A stretch of DNA of 55,000 bases from Halisarca cf. caerulea (lineage: Eukaryota > Porifera > Demospongiae > Chondrillida > Halisarcidae). The position numbers and the translations under genes are program-made. Each line of letters starts with the position of its first letter. Position 1 is the stretch's first letter. The notes under the pieces are model-generated. The model was not told the origin of the DNA. It did no database searches and saw only the letters and a program-made list of their open reading frames with translations. The stretch is from contig CAUJGJ010000450.1 in NCBI GenBank assembly GCA_963170055.1, forward strand, positions 251,201-306,200, given 5' to 3'. Of the stretch, positions 1-55,000 are shown one piece after another.

Positions 1-685
1 ACAGTGGTCATCACCTGGTGGACATACATACCCACTAGCAAGAAACTATGCACACACATATTCGTGAACATACACACATACATACATACGTACACACACG
101 CATGCAAACAAACACTGGTATAGTGTATAGTGAATTGAAAACAAACAAAATCCATTAGCTCCTTTTCAATTTACTTCTATACTTGGTACCATATTGCAAA
201 AATACTCTAACGGCAGTATAGTAAGTTACGAAAGTATTTCACAGTATGCACATACGTACATGTGTACATACATACATATGCACCTCTCTACTACACTACC
301 AATAGTTCTGCCTACAAGCATCAATGACAGTGGTTACCAATTATAGATAACTCAGTTAGCTGAGTTAGAATTCCTGTGAACACTTTCTCACGAGGTATTT
401 AGCAATTCAGTAAAGCTGTCTCATGCCAAACCACATCACAAGGAACATCTCATAACACAAACAGGTCAAACACTAGAGTCAGTGCATGGATGGAAAGGTA
501 AGGAAGTTTCACACAAAAGCAGGTATAGAGAAACATCACAAAATGTTTGTCTCAAGAGAATTTCATCTTAACAGAACACAAAATTTACACTGATGTTTAA
601 CCCAGAAAACTGCTAGTAGTAAGAGAAATTTCACATTGAGAGAGTTTGTCGTAAGAGAGATCCCCTGTTTGCTCATCTGAGTATG
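1..685. other. no gene seen
   Basis: Short purine-pyrimidine alternating tracts (acatacat, gtacacac) lie in otherwise unremarkable AT-rich sequence. It probably belongs to the intron or 3' part of the RhoGEF-like gene that runs off the left edge. I found no further exon with matching phase. Confidence 0.4.
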
Positions 686-928
686 TACAGTAGAACTTGG
701 ATAGTAAGCACCCTTAAGGGAAGGCAAAATAGGTACTCGCTATCAGAGGTACTTACTATCCAAGGTGCTTTCAGTGATATTGCATGAGGTGGGGGCAGAG
801 CAATGAATACGTACTTACTATCCAAGGTGCTACAATGGCATTGCATGAGGTAGGGACAGAGCAGTGAGCACTTACTATCCAGGAGTATACTCACTAACCC
901 AGGTACTTGGTAACAGAGTGTGACTGTA
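686..928. mobile_element. pogo/Tigger-like MITE (GGATAGTAAG subfamily)
   Basis: The ends are imperfect inverted repeats starting TACAGT: TACAGTAGAACTTGGATAG on the left, and a right end whose reverse complement begins TACAGTCACACTCTGTTACC. TA at both edges fits a TA target duplication. The interior repeats the words acttactatccaaggtgct. No transposase is present. Relatives lie at 16604-16969, 30210-30395 and 49350-49520. Confidence 0.7.
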
Positions 929-1772
929 TGTACAAGACTAACGTGAGAAAACCAGCCTGCATAAAGTTGTAAGGATATGTTCAGAGAAATCTCCAAATAC
1001 ATATATCTAGACACTCTGAAATAAGGACTGCTCTCTACAAAGGACAGAGCTTGAGGCCCTAAAGTATTTCCTCCCCATAATTCAAACACATTTTGAACCT
1101 CCCAAAGAGGACATCCTCCCTGCAAAGGACAAAAGAGGCCGTTTTAAATTGTCCCTGATATTCAGAGATACGTACGTAATTACTTGTTTTCCTCACAATA
1201 ATGTGAGCATTGAGTATTGAATGGCTAGCTGCTGTGCCCAACTCAAAACACATACATATGTCATTCTCTATTTTGTTGTATGCGCTTAGGTAGACAACGC
1301 GTGATCTCAGAAAGATACCTATGATAAAACACAGTTGGTCATCTAACAACGCCTGACCTTGTGAGTGAAATTCAACAAATCTAGTGTGTTAGTACAGTCG
1401 ATGGGTGTGCAATAACAAGCAGTAGACCACAGATAGCAGGAACTTTCCACAATCATTACGTAACAAGCAAATGTCAGGGCTGATAATAAATTTAGCATCA
1501 AATTACACTAATGTCTTATGCTATCATGAACTCCAGTTATTCAATCACCTTCACCCGACACACCTCAATAATCCAATAATTTAGGAATGTGCAAATTCTG
1601 ACATCAGGTCAATGATGTGCAGTGTGTGTGTTCTGCCTACAGTACTTGAACATGGGCAGACAAACATCAAGCTGACTGCACATTACAAGCTGTCTACCTT
1701 ATATACACCACATACAGCCATGATATGAAGTACAGTAGGTATAGGACATAATATGTACATGGACTGAAATAG

Positions 1773-2096
<324 letters not shown>

Positions 2097-2763
2097 GGTG
2101 GGTGCGTACACCACAGGTAGTACAACAGTATACACAAATGCTATAGGCTACACAAGTACACAATATCATGCAGTGAAGCGTGAAACCTCTTTTATAAGGA
2201 CGCCAATGAGTCCACAACAAGCAGTTTGTACTGAGGAAACTCTACAATATGGACACCATTGAGAACACAGTGCCTACCCTTTATGCCATAATACTAACAG
2301 TATATGTGTATGTACAGTATAAGCTGTCATGTATGTACTGTATGTACATGGATGTGTCCAAACTTGTATACATGTCAAATGCAAGGGGCTTCAAATGGGA
2401 CGAAGTAATGGTGCTTCCAATTTGAAAATACATACGTATGTACATGCACAAACAAAAGAAGGTTAGATATGTAGTACATTGATTGTAGCAGGGAAAGATA
2501 AACACATGATTGTAGAGTACAGCATGACCTACGACCACAACAGACACTTTGATCCTATCTCAATACATTAACTTTGTTTGCAAACCACGTAGCCCAGTGT
2601 GAGGTGCGTGCACACTACACAGACTGAACACTTCCGCAACCTGAGTATGTACATATGTACGCACGTACCACTATGCAACTACCACACAAGACATACGTAC
2701 GTATATGCACGCACACACACTTCAACCATAAATGTGCATTTGCAGAACAACACACCAGCTCAC

Positions 2764-12351
<9,588 letters not shown>

Positions 12352-12621
12352 TCTTCTCGAAACGTGAAGGTAAACTGTGCCGACTCAAACCATTCAACCC
12401 TTTGCTGTTTGTTACCAGTACTTTGTGCCAAAGGTTTGTTATCCAATTGCTAAAAAACGCAGTGGTGACGTCATTGTTTCCGGGCAAATAAAATCAATGT
12501 ACATCCGGTATAAAAACAGCCCAACAAATTGCAATGCATAAGAAAGGGGTTTGCAAATCCCAGGTGACTACACGTACGCATACACGTGCATACATGTGCA
12601 TACACATACATGTTATTATGC
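12352..12621. promoter_or_regulatory. short intergenic gap, likely promoter of the downstream gene
   Basis: About 270 bp between the stop of the tetraspan gene and the first ATG of the RhoGEF-like gene. It must hold the 3' UTR signals of one and the core promoter of the other. I see no clear TATA box; cacgtacgcatacacgtgca E-box-like cacgtg words lie near 12570. Confidence 0.35.
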
Positions 12622-12875
12622 CTAATCGTCATCATCCGAATCACTGTTGGTACTTGTGTCTCCCTGCCGCAGAGGGCGATAGTCGACATCTTCTGTAACA
12701 CGATCAGAAGCCTGTCCAATGCATTTGATTCTCAAAATCCCAGAAACGATGAAATATGCACACGCCAAACACGACAGCACAAATGCAAGCCATCCAATGG
12801 AGTACGACCAACCAGGAGAGGGCCCCTGCGAATATTCAGCACCAAAGGAACTTAGGCCTAGCAGCAGCCAAAGAC
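12622..12875 (-). CDS. tetraspan gene exon 3 (end of TM3, loop 2, TM4, tail)
   Basis: Acceptor tgcttgtag before GTCTTTGGCTGC. It completes the Gly codon begun in exon 2 and reads [17 protein letters not shown] onward to TAG at 12624-12622. The tail is acidic and Ser/Asp-rich. Confidence 0.9.
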
Positions 12876-13026
12876 CTACAAGCAAAACATTGAACAATGA
12901 AGTGTACAGTTAGCTGATTGATAACAGCACACACAAAACAGAGAACAAAATTGATAGCTTGTACATTGCACCCAAACCAGCCTTCAATGTAGCCATACAC
13001 ACATAGGCAGGGTTACCTTTAGTGGT

Positions 13027-13057
<31 letters not shown>

Positions 13058-15070
13058 GGGGGTAAAGAGGCTACCTGCATAAAACACATTATAAACACCT
13101 TTGAGTGTGTATATAAAGACTCACACACATACATACATGGGAGCACATATCTACCCCATACTCCTATATGCATATAAAGATTGAAAGCACATACACACAT
13201 ATGTACATACGTACATAAACACATACACACATACATACATACATACATAAGCACATACACACATATGTAAATACATAAACACATACACACATACGTACAT
13301 ACATAAACACATACACACATACATACATACATAAGCACATACACACATATGTACATACATAAACAGACACACACATACATACATACAAAAGCACACACAC
13401 ATACGGTCATACATAAGCACATACATTATACATATTTGTACACTCTGACACATACGTACATATGTACATATACTAATCTCATGCAGCAATTGGAAGTGAA
13501 TTTGGGACATAATACCTTGCAGCACAGACAACGGGAGACACCTCCATCACTCAAAATTGTAAGCTAACATACATACATACACATTGTGCACTGGTGTGTT
13601 TACCAATGAAAGGACCCAATGCAATGATTCAATTTCAAGACCAACTGCTGAAACAAAGAACTCAAAGCCTTAAAAACATTGAAAACAATTCTTCAAAGGT
13701 TCCAGTGAAAATGCCACAATAACCTTATCAGTTGTTGCTGCAAAGATCCCATACACACATCCACATGGGAGCTACAGATAAGTGATGTTTACTGTTATTG
13801 AGATAATTCCAATGTATCACTAACATGCTCACTAGCACAATATTCTGGAAAGGTGCATAGTACCATCAGCTGGTAAACACACTATATATCGTGTACTGGG
13901 AAGATTCACTTGGATTGGGTATGAATGTAGTAAAGCCACACACATATATGTATGTATGTATACAGTGGAACGGACACTTCGGGAACTGAAATACAGTTTG
14001 TTATACAGAGGTTTCCACTATTCAGAGGTTATTGTGTACACATAACAATTTGTCTGGACCCCCAAAAGCAGTCTGTTATAGAGAGATTCCACTATTAGGA
14101 GAGTTTGTATGAGAAGTTCCACTGTATATGCATGTACATACGTACACATGTACGTATATACGTATGCATCTACATACATATGCATGTACATACGTATGCA
14201 TGTACGTACGTACATACGTACGTACATTTGTGCTCTTTGGGACAAGTGAGTATGTTTTGCATGCAGTACAGACGGGTATAGCAGCAACCTTTGCACACGC
14301 ATTGTACGCTACTACACCAGACCACACTGGGAGAACGGAACAATTTTTGCTAACATTTTACTGGTCTGAAACAAAGGGTGGTTGGGTACCTCCCAAGGCA
14401 GCCGTATACTGACACTAGCACACATACATATGTAGCTGAGCACTACATATGTAGGTATGTATGTTTGGAGTATCGTAACACGGTGTACTCCAACACCTCT
14501 CTAATCTAACATTCTCTCTTGAATCTAACCATCTTATGAGGTACAGTCTTCATACTAAAGTATGCCAAGAGTCGCTCTGTAATATGACAACCTCTTAATC
14601 CGACACTGTTTGCAGGTCCCATTGACTGTCAGATTAGAGAGGTTTCACCGTATGCTATGTCAAGGGGGTCAACTGGGTCAAAAAAGTGGGAGGGGAGAGT
14701 AAATGCTCCTGCTTTGTCTGACCCCAAAGAAATCCTGGCATCCCTGACAGCAGTACAGCATTTATTGTTGACTGTGTTGATCATGTTCAGAATGATTGCA
14801 TTACAGCGGTCTTGAGAAATTTCTTCAATACATTAGCATAAAAGCTTGTTTTTTATCCATTTCCCAATAAATCCTGCCTTTCGGGAACCCTTAGTGTATG
14901 TGATGAGATACAAGTTGAGGGAGGCAGCAGATCTGCAAGGGGGTAAATGCCTCCCCCCCCCCCCCCCCTAAAAGCAGCCCTGATACTGTGTACATAGGAT
15001 GCATATGAATATAGTGTGTGTGTGTGTCTGTGTGTGCGTGCGTGCGTGTGCTTGTGTGTGTACGTGTGCA

Positions 15071-15146
<76 letters not shown>

Positions 15147-15917
15147 TGAACTTCAAAAAACGCATCAAATTGCTATATACACAAGAAGAGGAACACATTA
15201 AATCCTAGAAGGTGAAATATCAACAGCAGCAATGACAGATGAAGAGAGCTTGCTTTGTGACGTTGAAAGGATTATAGGGTGAACAAATGAATGAGATCGT
15301 TTGCAAACACACCCAAGAAGTGTCCAATCAGAAGACAATCAAATAAAGACTCGAGAGAACTGGAACAGAAACATCAAATTCAACAGTCGGGAACACCGGG
15401 TACCAAACAGCTCCATTAGCACGCATATACGTAAGTACACGTAGCACACATGCACACATGCACACACATGTAAGCCCATATGCACACATCCTTCATCAAA
15501 CCCTGGACTTGGCTCCAACATCTATAAACACTTGAAGGGCACAGGAACAGAAGAGAAACTTACTGAAGCTGCAGATCTACGCGTTCATGTACGTATGTAC
15601 TGTATGCACCGGCAAACACACTGCACACAGCAAAATATATACAACGTATGTATGTATGTACATCTGTAGAATGTACAGTACACACATACGTATAAACACA
15701 ATTCCCCACATACGTACAGTACAAATGTTCAGAGACTCCCCTTCTTACAACAGAATAGGATCAACAGACTGACGGGGATACCCAGTCTATTGTGACTAGT
15801 TCAATGTATAAGGTGCATTTGTAGTCTGAACAAACACACCCAAGGAACAATGTATGTGCCTATGAGCAAAGTTGACACACAGCTACAACACATAAAAGCG
15901 TACACCTTTACTACTAC

Positions 15918-15965
<48 letters not shown>

Positions 15966-16001
15966 ACACACACACAAACACACACACACACACACTATAA
16001 A

Positions 16002-16073
<72 letters not shown>

Positions 16074-17621
16074 TCACGGTTATGCATAGTCATAAGTGAT
16101 ACCACCCAGATGCATACAAACACTGGGTACAGACCAGAAAGGAAATGTGTGTGGATGTCATATGGCCAAAAATTCATACACATCCCCTTCATTTTACTGG
16201 AATATAATTCTTATTCCACAGCCTGTCCATACATGGCCATCCTGCTGCCCCCCACAATCTCACCTGCCATCACAAAATTAGGTCCTTAGGTACACAGATT
16301 GACCAGTTTGGCTGGCTATCATAACCTGCTTTGATATGGCTAACCAGATACTTGACAAACAACACAGTATACAAACCTGTTAGCATAACTGTGACCATAG
16401 GCTCTCTTTAGGTGCGAGTTGTGACAAAACAAAACGAACAAGAAAGGACTGGAACCGGTCAGTAACCTCAATCCAAGATAATTGGTATTATAGAAAAATA
16501 AACATTGAACAAAGCATGCAGACAAAGTTGGAGACAAGGTCCTTCAATTCTTTTGATCTGGAACTGTGTAGTAAACCAAGCTATGCACCTGTTTCATGGA
16601 TAGTACAGCAGGACTTGGATAATAAGGGAAGGCAAAATATGTAGCTACTTGCTATTAGAGGCACTACTATCCAAGGTGCTTTCAATGGTATTGCATGAGG
16701 TAGGGGCAGAGCAATGAGTACTTGCTATCCAGGTGTACTCACTAACCCAGGTACTTGCTATCCAGGAGTACTCACTAACCCAGGTACTTGTTATCCAGGA
16801 GTACTCACTAACCCAGGTACTTGTTATCCAGGAGTACTCACTAACCAGGTACTTGTTATCCAGGAGTACTCACTAACCCAGGTACTTGTTATCCAGGAGT
16901 ACTCACTAACCCAGGTACTTGTTATCCAGGAGTACTCACTAACCCAGGTACTAACAGAGTTTGACTGTACTCCATGTACACAAAGTACGTAAATCAACAC
17001 AGTCACACCTCACTTGTCCGCACACATCCATTCTGGTTGAAATTGCAGATAAAGTGAGGGGACTGGATAGATGAGGGAGCAGTATCATAGTGTAGAGTAA
17101 GATTATTACTGATGTATTCCCATACAATCTACTACAGAGGCAAAGGAACGGATATACATATGAGGTGTGGATAAGTGAGGTCTCCCTGTACTATGCATTC
17201 CAAACCATGATAAACCACTGCAATGCAACAAACCATCACAGGCTGTGACCAACCAGTATGACTTGATGAACAAGTGGCATCCTATCAGTGGATCAATAGT
17301 AATCACAGTATACACAGTACTTAAGGTTGTCCCCAAAATTCTATTTATGATGCATTGAATCCACAAAAATATGGTGCACTATCATTCCAAGGAAGGAATA
17401 CCATTCAAACAATGTTTTATCATATTGGACAACAGTATACCAACAAGCTGACATAACATCCCTCAGGTGTTAATGTATCTCAAGCACTATGTACGTATGT
17501 ATGTATGTACATACACAAGTGCATGTGTACATATGTAATAGGCAGAATAACGCCTCCGAACATTGAAACCTGTCTAAAAAGACCTTTTAAAAACAACTTT
17601 TGGTGGTCTCGGTCTCAAAGT

Positions 17622-17699
<78 letters not shown>

Positions 17700-19226
17700 T
17701 GGCAGCCAAACAATATCCCTCCAACCACCTGTAACTTCCCTCTCTGGTAAATCATGCTCACAATGGCCACCACTGACGCAAACAGTCCACAGATCAAACT
17801 GAAGGACATGAACACCCTACTTGCAATGAAGTAACCTGCAAAGGGAGACAACAAAACAGTAAACAACTGCAATGAGAATGATGTGAAACCTCAATAACCC
17901 TTTCAAAGTCCTCAAAATTTATACAAAGCTATTAAAATGCTGTCAGATTTTTGTACAATTTTTCATGTAGTCAAGAACAAAGAGTCAGATTAATAAATAA
18001 AGAAATCCTAGATTATTGATATGCAGGATGTTATTGTGTAGGTGTGTTGTGGTTCTCAGTTAGTGCTAGTATGGCCCGCTAGACGGTAACTATGGGTGCA
18101 CCCTCACTGTCCCCCGCACAGACCCTCACCCTCCCTAAATATACCTCTACTACCCTATCACTGTCCCCCGCACAGACCCTCACCCTCCCTAAATACACCC
18201 CTCCTTCCCTATCCCTGCAATTCACTTCCCGCCCCAATCATAGGCTGCCTGTAGAGATGGTCTAGGAAATCAAAGTACGTGTTTAATTGAAGAGCTCAAA
18301 TGCAGTGGAAACTCTGTAATCTGACACCTCCATAATCCAACATTTTCTCCATTCTGACTATATTCTGAGGAAGTTGCCACATAAGACCATACTGAGACCT
18401 ATTTAACACACAGCATGTCGGATTATAGAGGTTCCACAACAGTAACGTATGTTGACTAAAAACAGCACACAATCAACCCTGCATTGCAAACTGCTACTAA
18501 CTAATTACTGATAGGCCTGGCTGGTCAAGATTTTTGTGTTATGACACATTCAAGACATAAAAGGAAACATGCATCAAAGAATGGCCAGAAGCTGTGCACA
18601 TCAATGACTGTGCGTGTATTCAACACTATCAGACCGTATCCAGGATGTCCATACGAGGTAACACACATCCGAGGAGACAGACACACAGACAGACAGACGT
18701 TCACTCGCTGAAGGAATACACCCGGCCCTGCATTACGAATAGTCGCCTGCTTTCAATTAAAACTGCAGGAAATGTCGTGCTTAATCCGCGCGCTCTGTAA
18801 ATACTAGCGCCATACCCTCGGCCATACCTAACACATGCACACGGTTGACAATTCCCAACACGTACACGGGTGACAACTGACAAATAATATAATATGGCAA
18901 CAAATTATACACAAAAACATGTACAGCTTCATAGTCGCGAACGGCCATGTCACTACCAAACGCTGTCTCTCATCAGAGGTCAACGTTATGCCCTTACCTG
19001 GCTCTCCTGTGATAGGCAAGAAATCACATTTCCCTTGGGCGTCTTTGCCACAGTTGACCCATAATCCTTTGTGAAAGTCTTCTGTCTCCGACCAGTACTG
19101 CGTCCCAAACGCTACAAGAGTAGACGTTCCGATAGCAAACGCTAAAACTAGTTCTCCGAGTCTGAGAACGTGTTCGAGATATTCATGTCGAAATTTTGTC
19201 AAACAAGCTATAACACTGGAAGACAT
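12622..19226 (-). CDS. claudin/PMP22/EMP-like tetraspan membrane protein, complete
   Basis: Three exons (19226-18998, 17835-17698, 12875-12622) join in phase 1 to give 206 aa. The order is: a cytosolic N-terminus of about 25 residues; TM1 ([20 protein letters not shown]); a first loop with the superfamily signature W-x9-GLW-x2-C-x7-C ([16 protein letters not shown] and a later Cys); TM2 ([20 protein letters not shown]); TM3, split by the second intron; a short second loop ([12 protein letters not shown]); TM4 ([20 protein letters not shown]); and an acidic tail ending SDSDDDD. Members form junction strands, barriers or regulatory subunits in the plasma membrane. The tail lacks the usual claudin PDZ ligand (YV), so PMP22/EMP, TMEM47-like or an unplaced claudin-fold member are all possible. 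ATG 19226 has AAA at -3 to -1. An in-frame ATG at 19250 would add eight residues. Confidence 0.88.
13025..13062. repeat. GT run followed by 22 consecutive G
   Basis: About nine GT units run directly into an uninterrupted G tract (13041-13062). Such a tract can form a G-quadruplex and is prone to slippage. Confidence 0.95.
13190..13425. repeat. acatac-rich degenerate tandem repeat
   Basis: Repeating cacatacacacatatgtaca and cataaacacatacacacata units of about 50 bp, in about four to five imperfect copies within intron 2 of the tetraspan gene. Confidence 0.75.
13961..14126. mobile_element. pogo-like MITE
   Basis: TACAGTGGAACGGACACTTC on the left; the right end gagaagttccactgta is its inverted partner. 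Flanking TA. Confidence 0.65.
14479..14652. mobile_element. pogo-like MITE (CTCTCTAATC subfamily)
   Basis: Left acctctctaatctaacattc; the right end reversed reads TACGGTGAAACCTCTCTAAT. Inner words (cttatgaggtacagtc, gccaagagtcgctctgtaat) match the copy at 39920-40100. Confidence 0.7.
14660..14984. mobile_element. possible hAT-type fragment ending CAGGGCTGC
   Basis: The right border reverse-complements to CAGGGCTGCTTTTAGGGGGG, a hAT-like terminus, next to a 16-C run. The left border is not clear. Confidence 0.35.
15012..15145. repeat. GT microsatellite with gcgt block
   Basis: GT repeat interrupted by cgtgcgtgcgtg near 15040. Confidence 0.95.
15919..16071. repeat. CA microsatellite
   Basis: CA repeat with a short ctataaac interruption near 15995. 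Confidence 0.96.
16604..16969. mobile_element. pogo-like MITE carrying an internal minisatellite
   Basis: Same family as 686-928: left TACAGCAGGACTTGGATAAT, right gagtttgactgta. The interior has expanded into the 33-bp tandem array at 16721-16952. Confidence 0.65.
16721..16952. repeat. 33-bp minisatellite, about 7 copies
   Basis: Unit acttgttatccaggagtact followed by cactaacccaggt. Each unit is a MITE-internal segment repeated in tandem. Confidence 0.9.
16998..17190. mobile_element. pogo-like MITE (GTGGATAAGTGA subfamily)
   Basis: Left cagtcacacctcacttgtcc; right gtggataagtgaggtctccc then tgta. Closely similar to 8724-8913. Confidence 0.65.
17621..17697. repeat. CA microsatellite at a splice donor
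   Basis: Pure CA ending at the boundary of tetraspan exon 2, so intron 2 starts with about 38 GT units. Confidence 0.97.
17698..17835 (-). CDS. tetraspan gene exon 2 (TM2, start of TM3)
   Basis: Acceptor tctccctttgcag before GTTACTTCATT; donor TGCCAAG followed by gtgtgtgt. 138 nt, phase 1 at both ends. The donor is the first GT of a microsatellite. Confidence 0.9.
18098..18215. repeat. about 60-bp direct repeat, two copies
   Basis: cactgtcccccgcacagacc and ctcaccctccctaaata occur twice in the same order, with C-rich spacing. Confidence 0.8.
18301..18437. mobile_element. pogo-like MITE fragment
   Basis: Left gcagtggaaactctgtaatc; right ggattatagaggttccac is its inverted partner. The terminal TA has decayed. 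Confidence 0.5.
18998..19226 (-). CDS. tetraspan gene exon 1 (N-terminus, TM1, GLW loop)
   Basis: Begins [12 protein letters not shown] and ends in the Gly codon after ITGEP at a consensus gtaagg donor. It contains the claudin-superfamily GLW-C-C motif. 229 nt, ending in phase 1. Confidence 0.9.
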
Positions 19227-21047
19227 TTTCGCGAGAACACGGATGAACACGCAAACGAAGCAAAATGACTGTATTCATTTTCGGTTTATTTGTACCATAT
19301 ACATGTATAGATACTAGAAGGCACTATAACCCTTAGAGTACACTCCTCACCGCCCATCGGTCTCTAGCTATTGCACAATTCACACACCATAGCTAGATTA
19401 CTATCAATAAAATTAATGAGTATGAGCCTCCTTCAAAGCAGGTATAATTATGAGTCATTGACATGCAAATTATTAAGTGAGTATAATTGAACTATTATTA
19501 TTAATATTACTATTATTATTATTGAAGGTAACACCATCAGCACAATAAGCTGGGCGGATTTTAACGGGGAACCTGGATTAATAGAAAACCAAGAGACCAA
19601 AATTAAACAATTTGTGTACATCTTCATATGCAGCTGGCTGGTCAACATGCAATCAATGGTTTATGTGCGTATCTGTAAGCTTACAATTCACATACATCTA
19701 ACTGTCAATCTGTAGGGCGATCTGTACATTAATTGCGTCAAGTCACCAGTATACTGAATTATAAGTTGTCTTGCAATTTTGGCCTAATTTACGACAATAT
19801 ATTGACATAATTTACATTCGATTGGGGAACCAATTAAATGTGATATAGTGTAATGCGCGATCAAGCCAGGTCCCACATGCATGCAATGTGTACATATATG
19901 CTGAGGGGGACTGCACGGAGAAGCATAAGCTTGGCCGGCACGCCGGGGGAGAGAGAGCTGGAATGTAAGCCTAAATTAATATTGAGCTATTGCATGTGAT
20001 GATGTTCGAAGTCTATGCGTGAGAGTGGGTAGACATAGACAGTATCTATGGTATAGAGCTAGCTAGCTGCACTTTTGTAGACGTACAGCAATTAAGAACC
20101 AATGGTGTATATAATCCTTAAATTCCCAAATTGAGGGGAGGCACAGCACCACATGCATGCACTTCATGATCAGATAGAAGTAGGAAGGCGGAGAGGCTCG
20201 AGTTACTAAATAATAGGGCTCGAGGATGCAATGCACGCCCATAAAGCTGCTCATGCATGCGCAAATGTATGCATGCATGCTACATATATGGACCTATAGT
20301 GTACATGTACTGTATGCATGAGCTTTATATTATATAAAATAATTACGTATAATATATTATTATAAGATCTATATTATAGACATATAAGCAAAAGGGAATT
20401 ACATGCATGCATGCATGGTCGATAATATTGGCAGATTACATGCATGATACAGGATATATGGAAATTTATACATGCATGTGCATGCACTATATGCATGCTC
20501 TTTAATTTTTATATATAAATCGATACATCTTGCATTATAATAATATGGCACATATATGGTGTATCTGCTTGTGTGTGCTATAATATATATATATGTTGCA
20601 GCCGGTTCTATAAAATGCATGAATGCAGAATAATATGGGCCTGCTATAGTACTAGTGTTGTATATCCATGCATGTCGACTGTAATAATCAATATGCATGG
20701 GTCATGCATGATTCTATATGGTATGCCGTCACTGCACACATATTATACAGGTCGACACATGTATGATAATATATTAATATTGGTCCCTACTTTTAAATTA
20801 AACATTACATTAACCTGTTCCCCCCGCCTATCCTCCTCTCGTTCCTACAACTATGCCTTAACTAGCATAATCACAGCCGTGCTGCTTATCGTGACAACAC
20901 CGAGCTTACACAACGTACATAGTATGCATTCACATGATGGAATATCACCAATGGTCCAAATAAAACTTGTGTATGTACAGGTACATTCTGTATACTAATA
21001 CACACAGTCATCAGTATTGCATACAAATACAGGTAAGGTTGAAAAGG
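19227..21047. other. intergenic gap with distinct word composition
   Basis: It lies between the tetraspan ATG and the CFAP74 stop, both on the minus strand. It is AT-rich and full of tgcatgca, agctagct and tatata words. The CA repeats and dense acgtacgt tracts that mark the rest of the window are nearly absent. It must include the tetraspan promoter and the CFAP74 3' UTR. ORFs here are short and not protein-like. Confidence 0.6.
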
Positions 21048-54385
<33,338 letters not shown>

Positions 54386-54600
54386 CTATACAGTAAGTGA
54401 AAAGGAGACAAAATACTATTGAATCACAACATGTCAATTCCCAGCTGTAGAGGGGGGAGGGGTCTGTATGTACATAAAACCATATGCTACATCACTAGCT
54501 ATGATAACGTATGTATGTACGTGTATGTGAAGTTCACAGTATGGTAGCATATAAGCACATACGTACGTACATACATACATACGTACGTACGTATATACAG

Positions 54601-54892
54601 CAGGGTTCTGCCTACACTGGTTTGAGGTGGTTGGGCCCAACCAGCAAAATTTTTAGCCAACCACCTCCAACTTCTCAGTGACCAGAGTATTTGGAATCAC
54701 ATTAATAAAGTCTTTTCTCCAAACCTGTTATTACACTTCATTAGTCTCATGTTTAGTCTTATTACTTTGAAAAAAGCCTTCAATGACGTTTTTGGTTGGA
54801 AGGTACACTTAGAAGTAGGTTTTCAAGCGTGTATTAGATGTGAATTGATTAACTTGATTACCACCTTGGAAGGCTACCTGGGCAGAACCCTG
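54601..54892. mobile_element. hAT-like MITE, CAGGGTTCTGCC ends
   Basis: cagggttctgcctacactgg on the left; right ctacctgggcagaaccctg. 12-bp TIR; the interior holds ggtggttgg/ccaaccacc inverted words. No exact 8-bp target duplication is visible. Confidence 0.7.
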
Positions 54893-55000
54893 GTACAGTG
54901 TGTATGTACGTATGTACAAGCTTGTCAACCACAAGCAGAAGTCAATAAAACCCCCTTGAGAGAGAAACTCTTTCAGTGTGGGACCCACGTACATACAAAC

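Noticed and set aside
20573..20998. 141-codon ORF in the TGCA-rich gap
   Set aside because: Composition follows the local word bias (Tyr/Ile/Met/Cys), with no domain or splice signal.

Overview
This is eukaryotic, almost certainly metazoan, nuclear DNA. Genes are broken into short exons (26 to 543 nt) with GT-AG introns. More than 90 percent of the window is intron and repeat. The genes encode a motile-cilium protein, a claudin/PMP22-fold tetraspan protein and a probable Dbl-type RhoGEF. A ciliated early-branching animal such as a sponge would fit, but the sequence does not prove the species. The DNA is saturated with alternating purine-pyrimidine words (GTAC, ACGT, CATA), CA/GT microsatellites, minisatellites with 15 to 34 bp units, and small inverted-repeat elements.

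Three genes lie head to tail on the minus strand. (1) At 54385 to 21048 is the ortholog of CFAP74, an axonemal central-apparatus protein. I resolved 37 exons whose reading phases chain without a break to a TGA stop. About the first 150 codons lie beyond the right edge. (2) At 19226 to 12622 is a complete three-exon gene (206 aa) for a claudin/PMP22/EMP-like four-helix membrane protein. (3) At 12351 to 2764 and on past the left edge are seven exons that most likely belong to one gene. Its product runs from a unique N-terminal region into the start of a Dbl-homology (RhoGEF) domain. The link between its second and third exons is phase-compatible but unproven.

The remaining sequence is introns plus two intergenic gaps: about 1.8 kb between genes 1 and 2, and about 270 bp between genes 2 and 3. 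It holds many pogo/Tigger-like MITEs (TACAGT ends), two larger MITEs sharing a CGGTA terminal signature, a 909-bp CAGTGCTG element with a nested perfect palindrome, hAT-like elements, fold-back elements and at least a dozen minisatellites. I saw no tRNA, rRNA or CRISPR.

The most unusual observations concern splicing and repeats. In three exons from two genes the 5' splice site is the first GT of a long GT microsatellite. One CFAP74 intron needs a GC donor, because the neighbouring GT donor would make a stop codon. One CFAP74 donor has been copied as a tandem array inside its own intron. The gap between genes 1 and 2 has a different word composition (TGCA/AGCT) from everything around it. I found no evidence for a wholly new multi-gene system.
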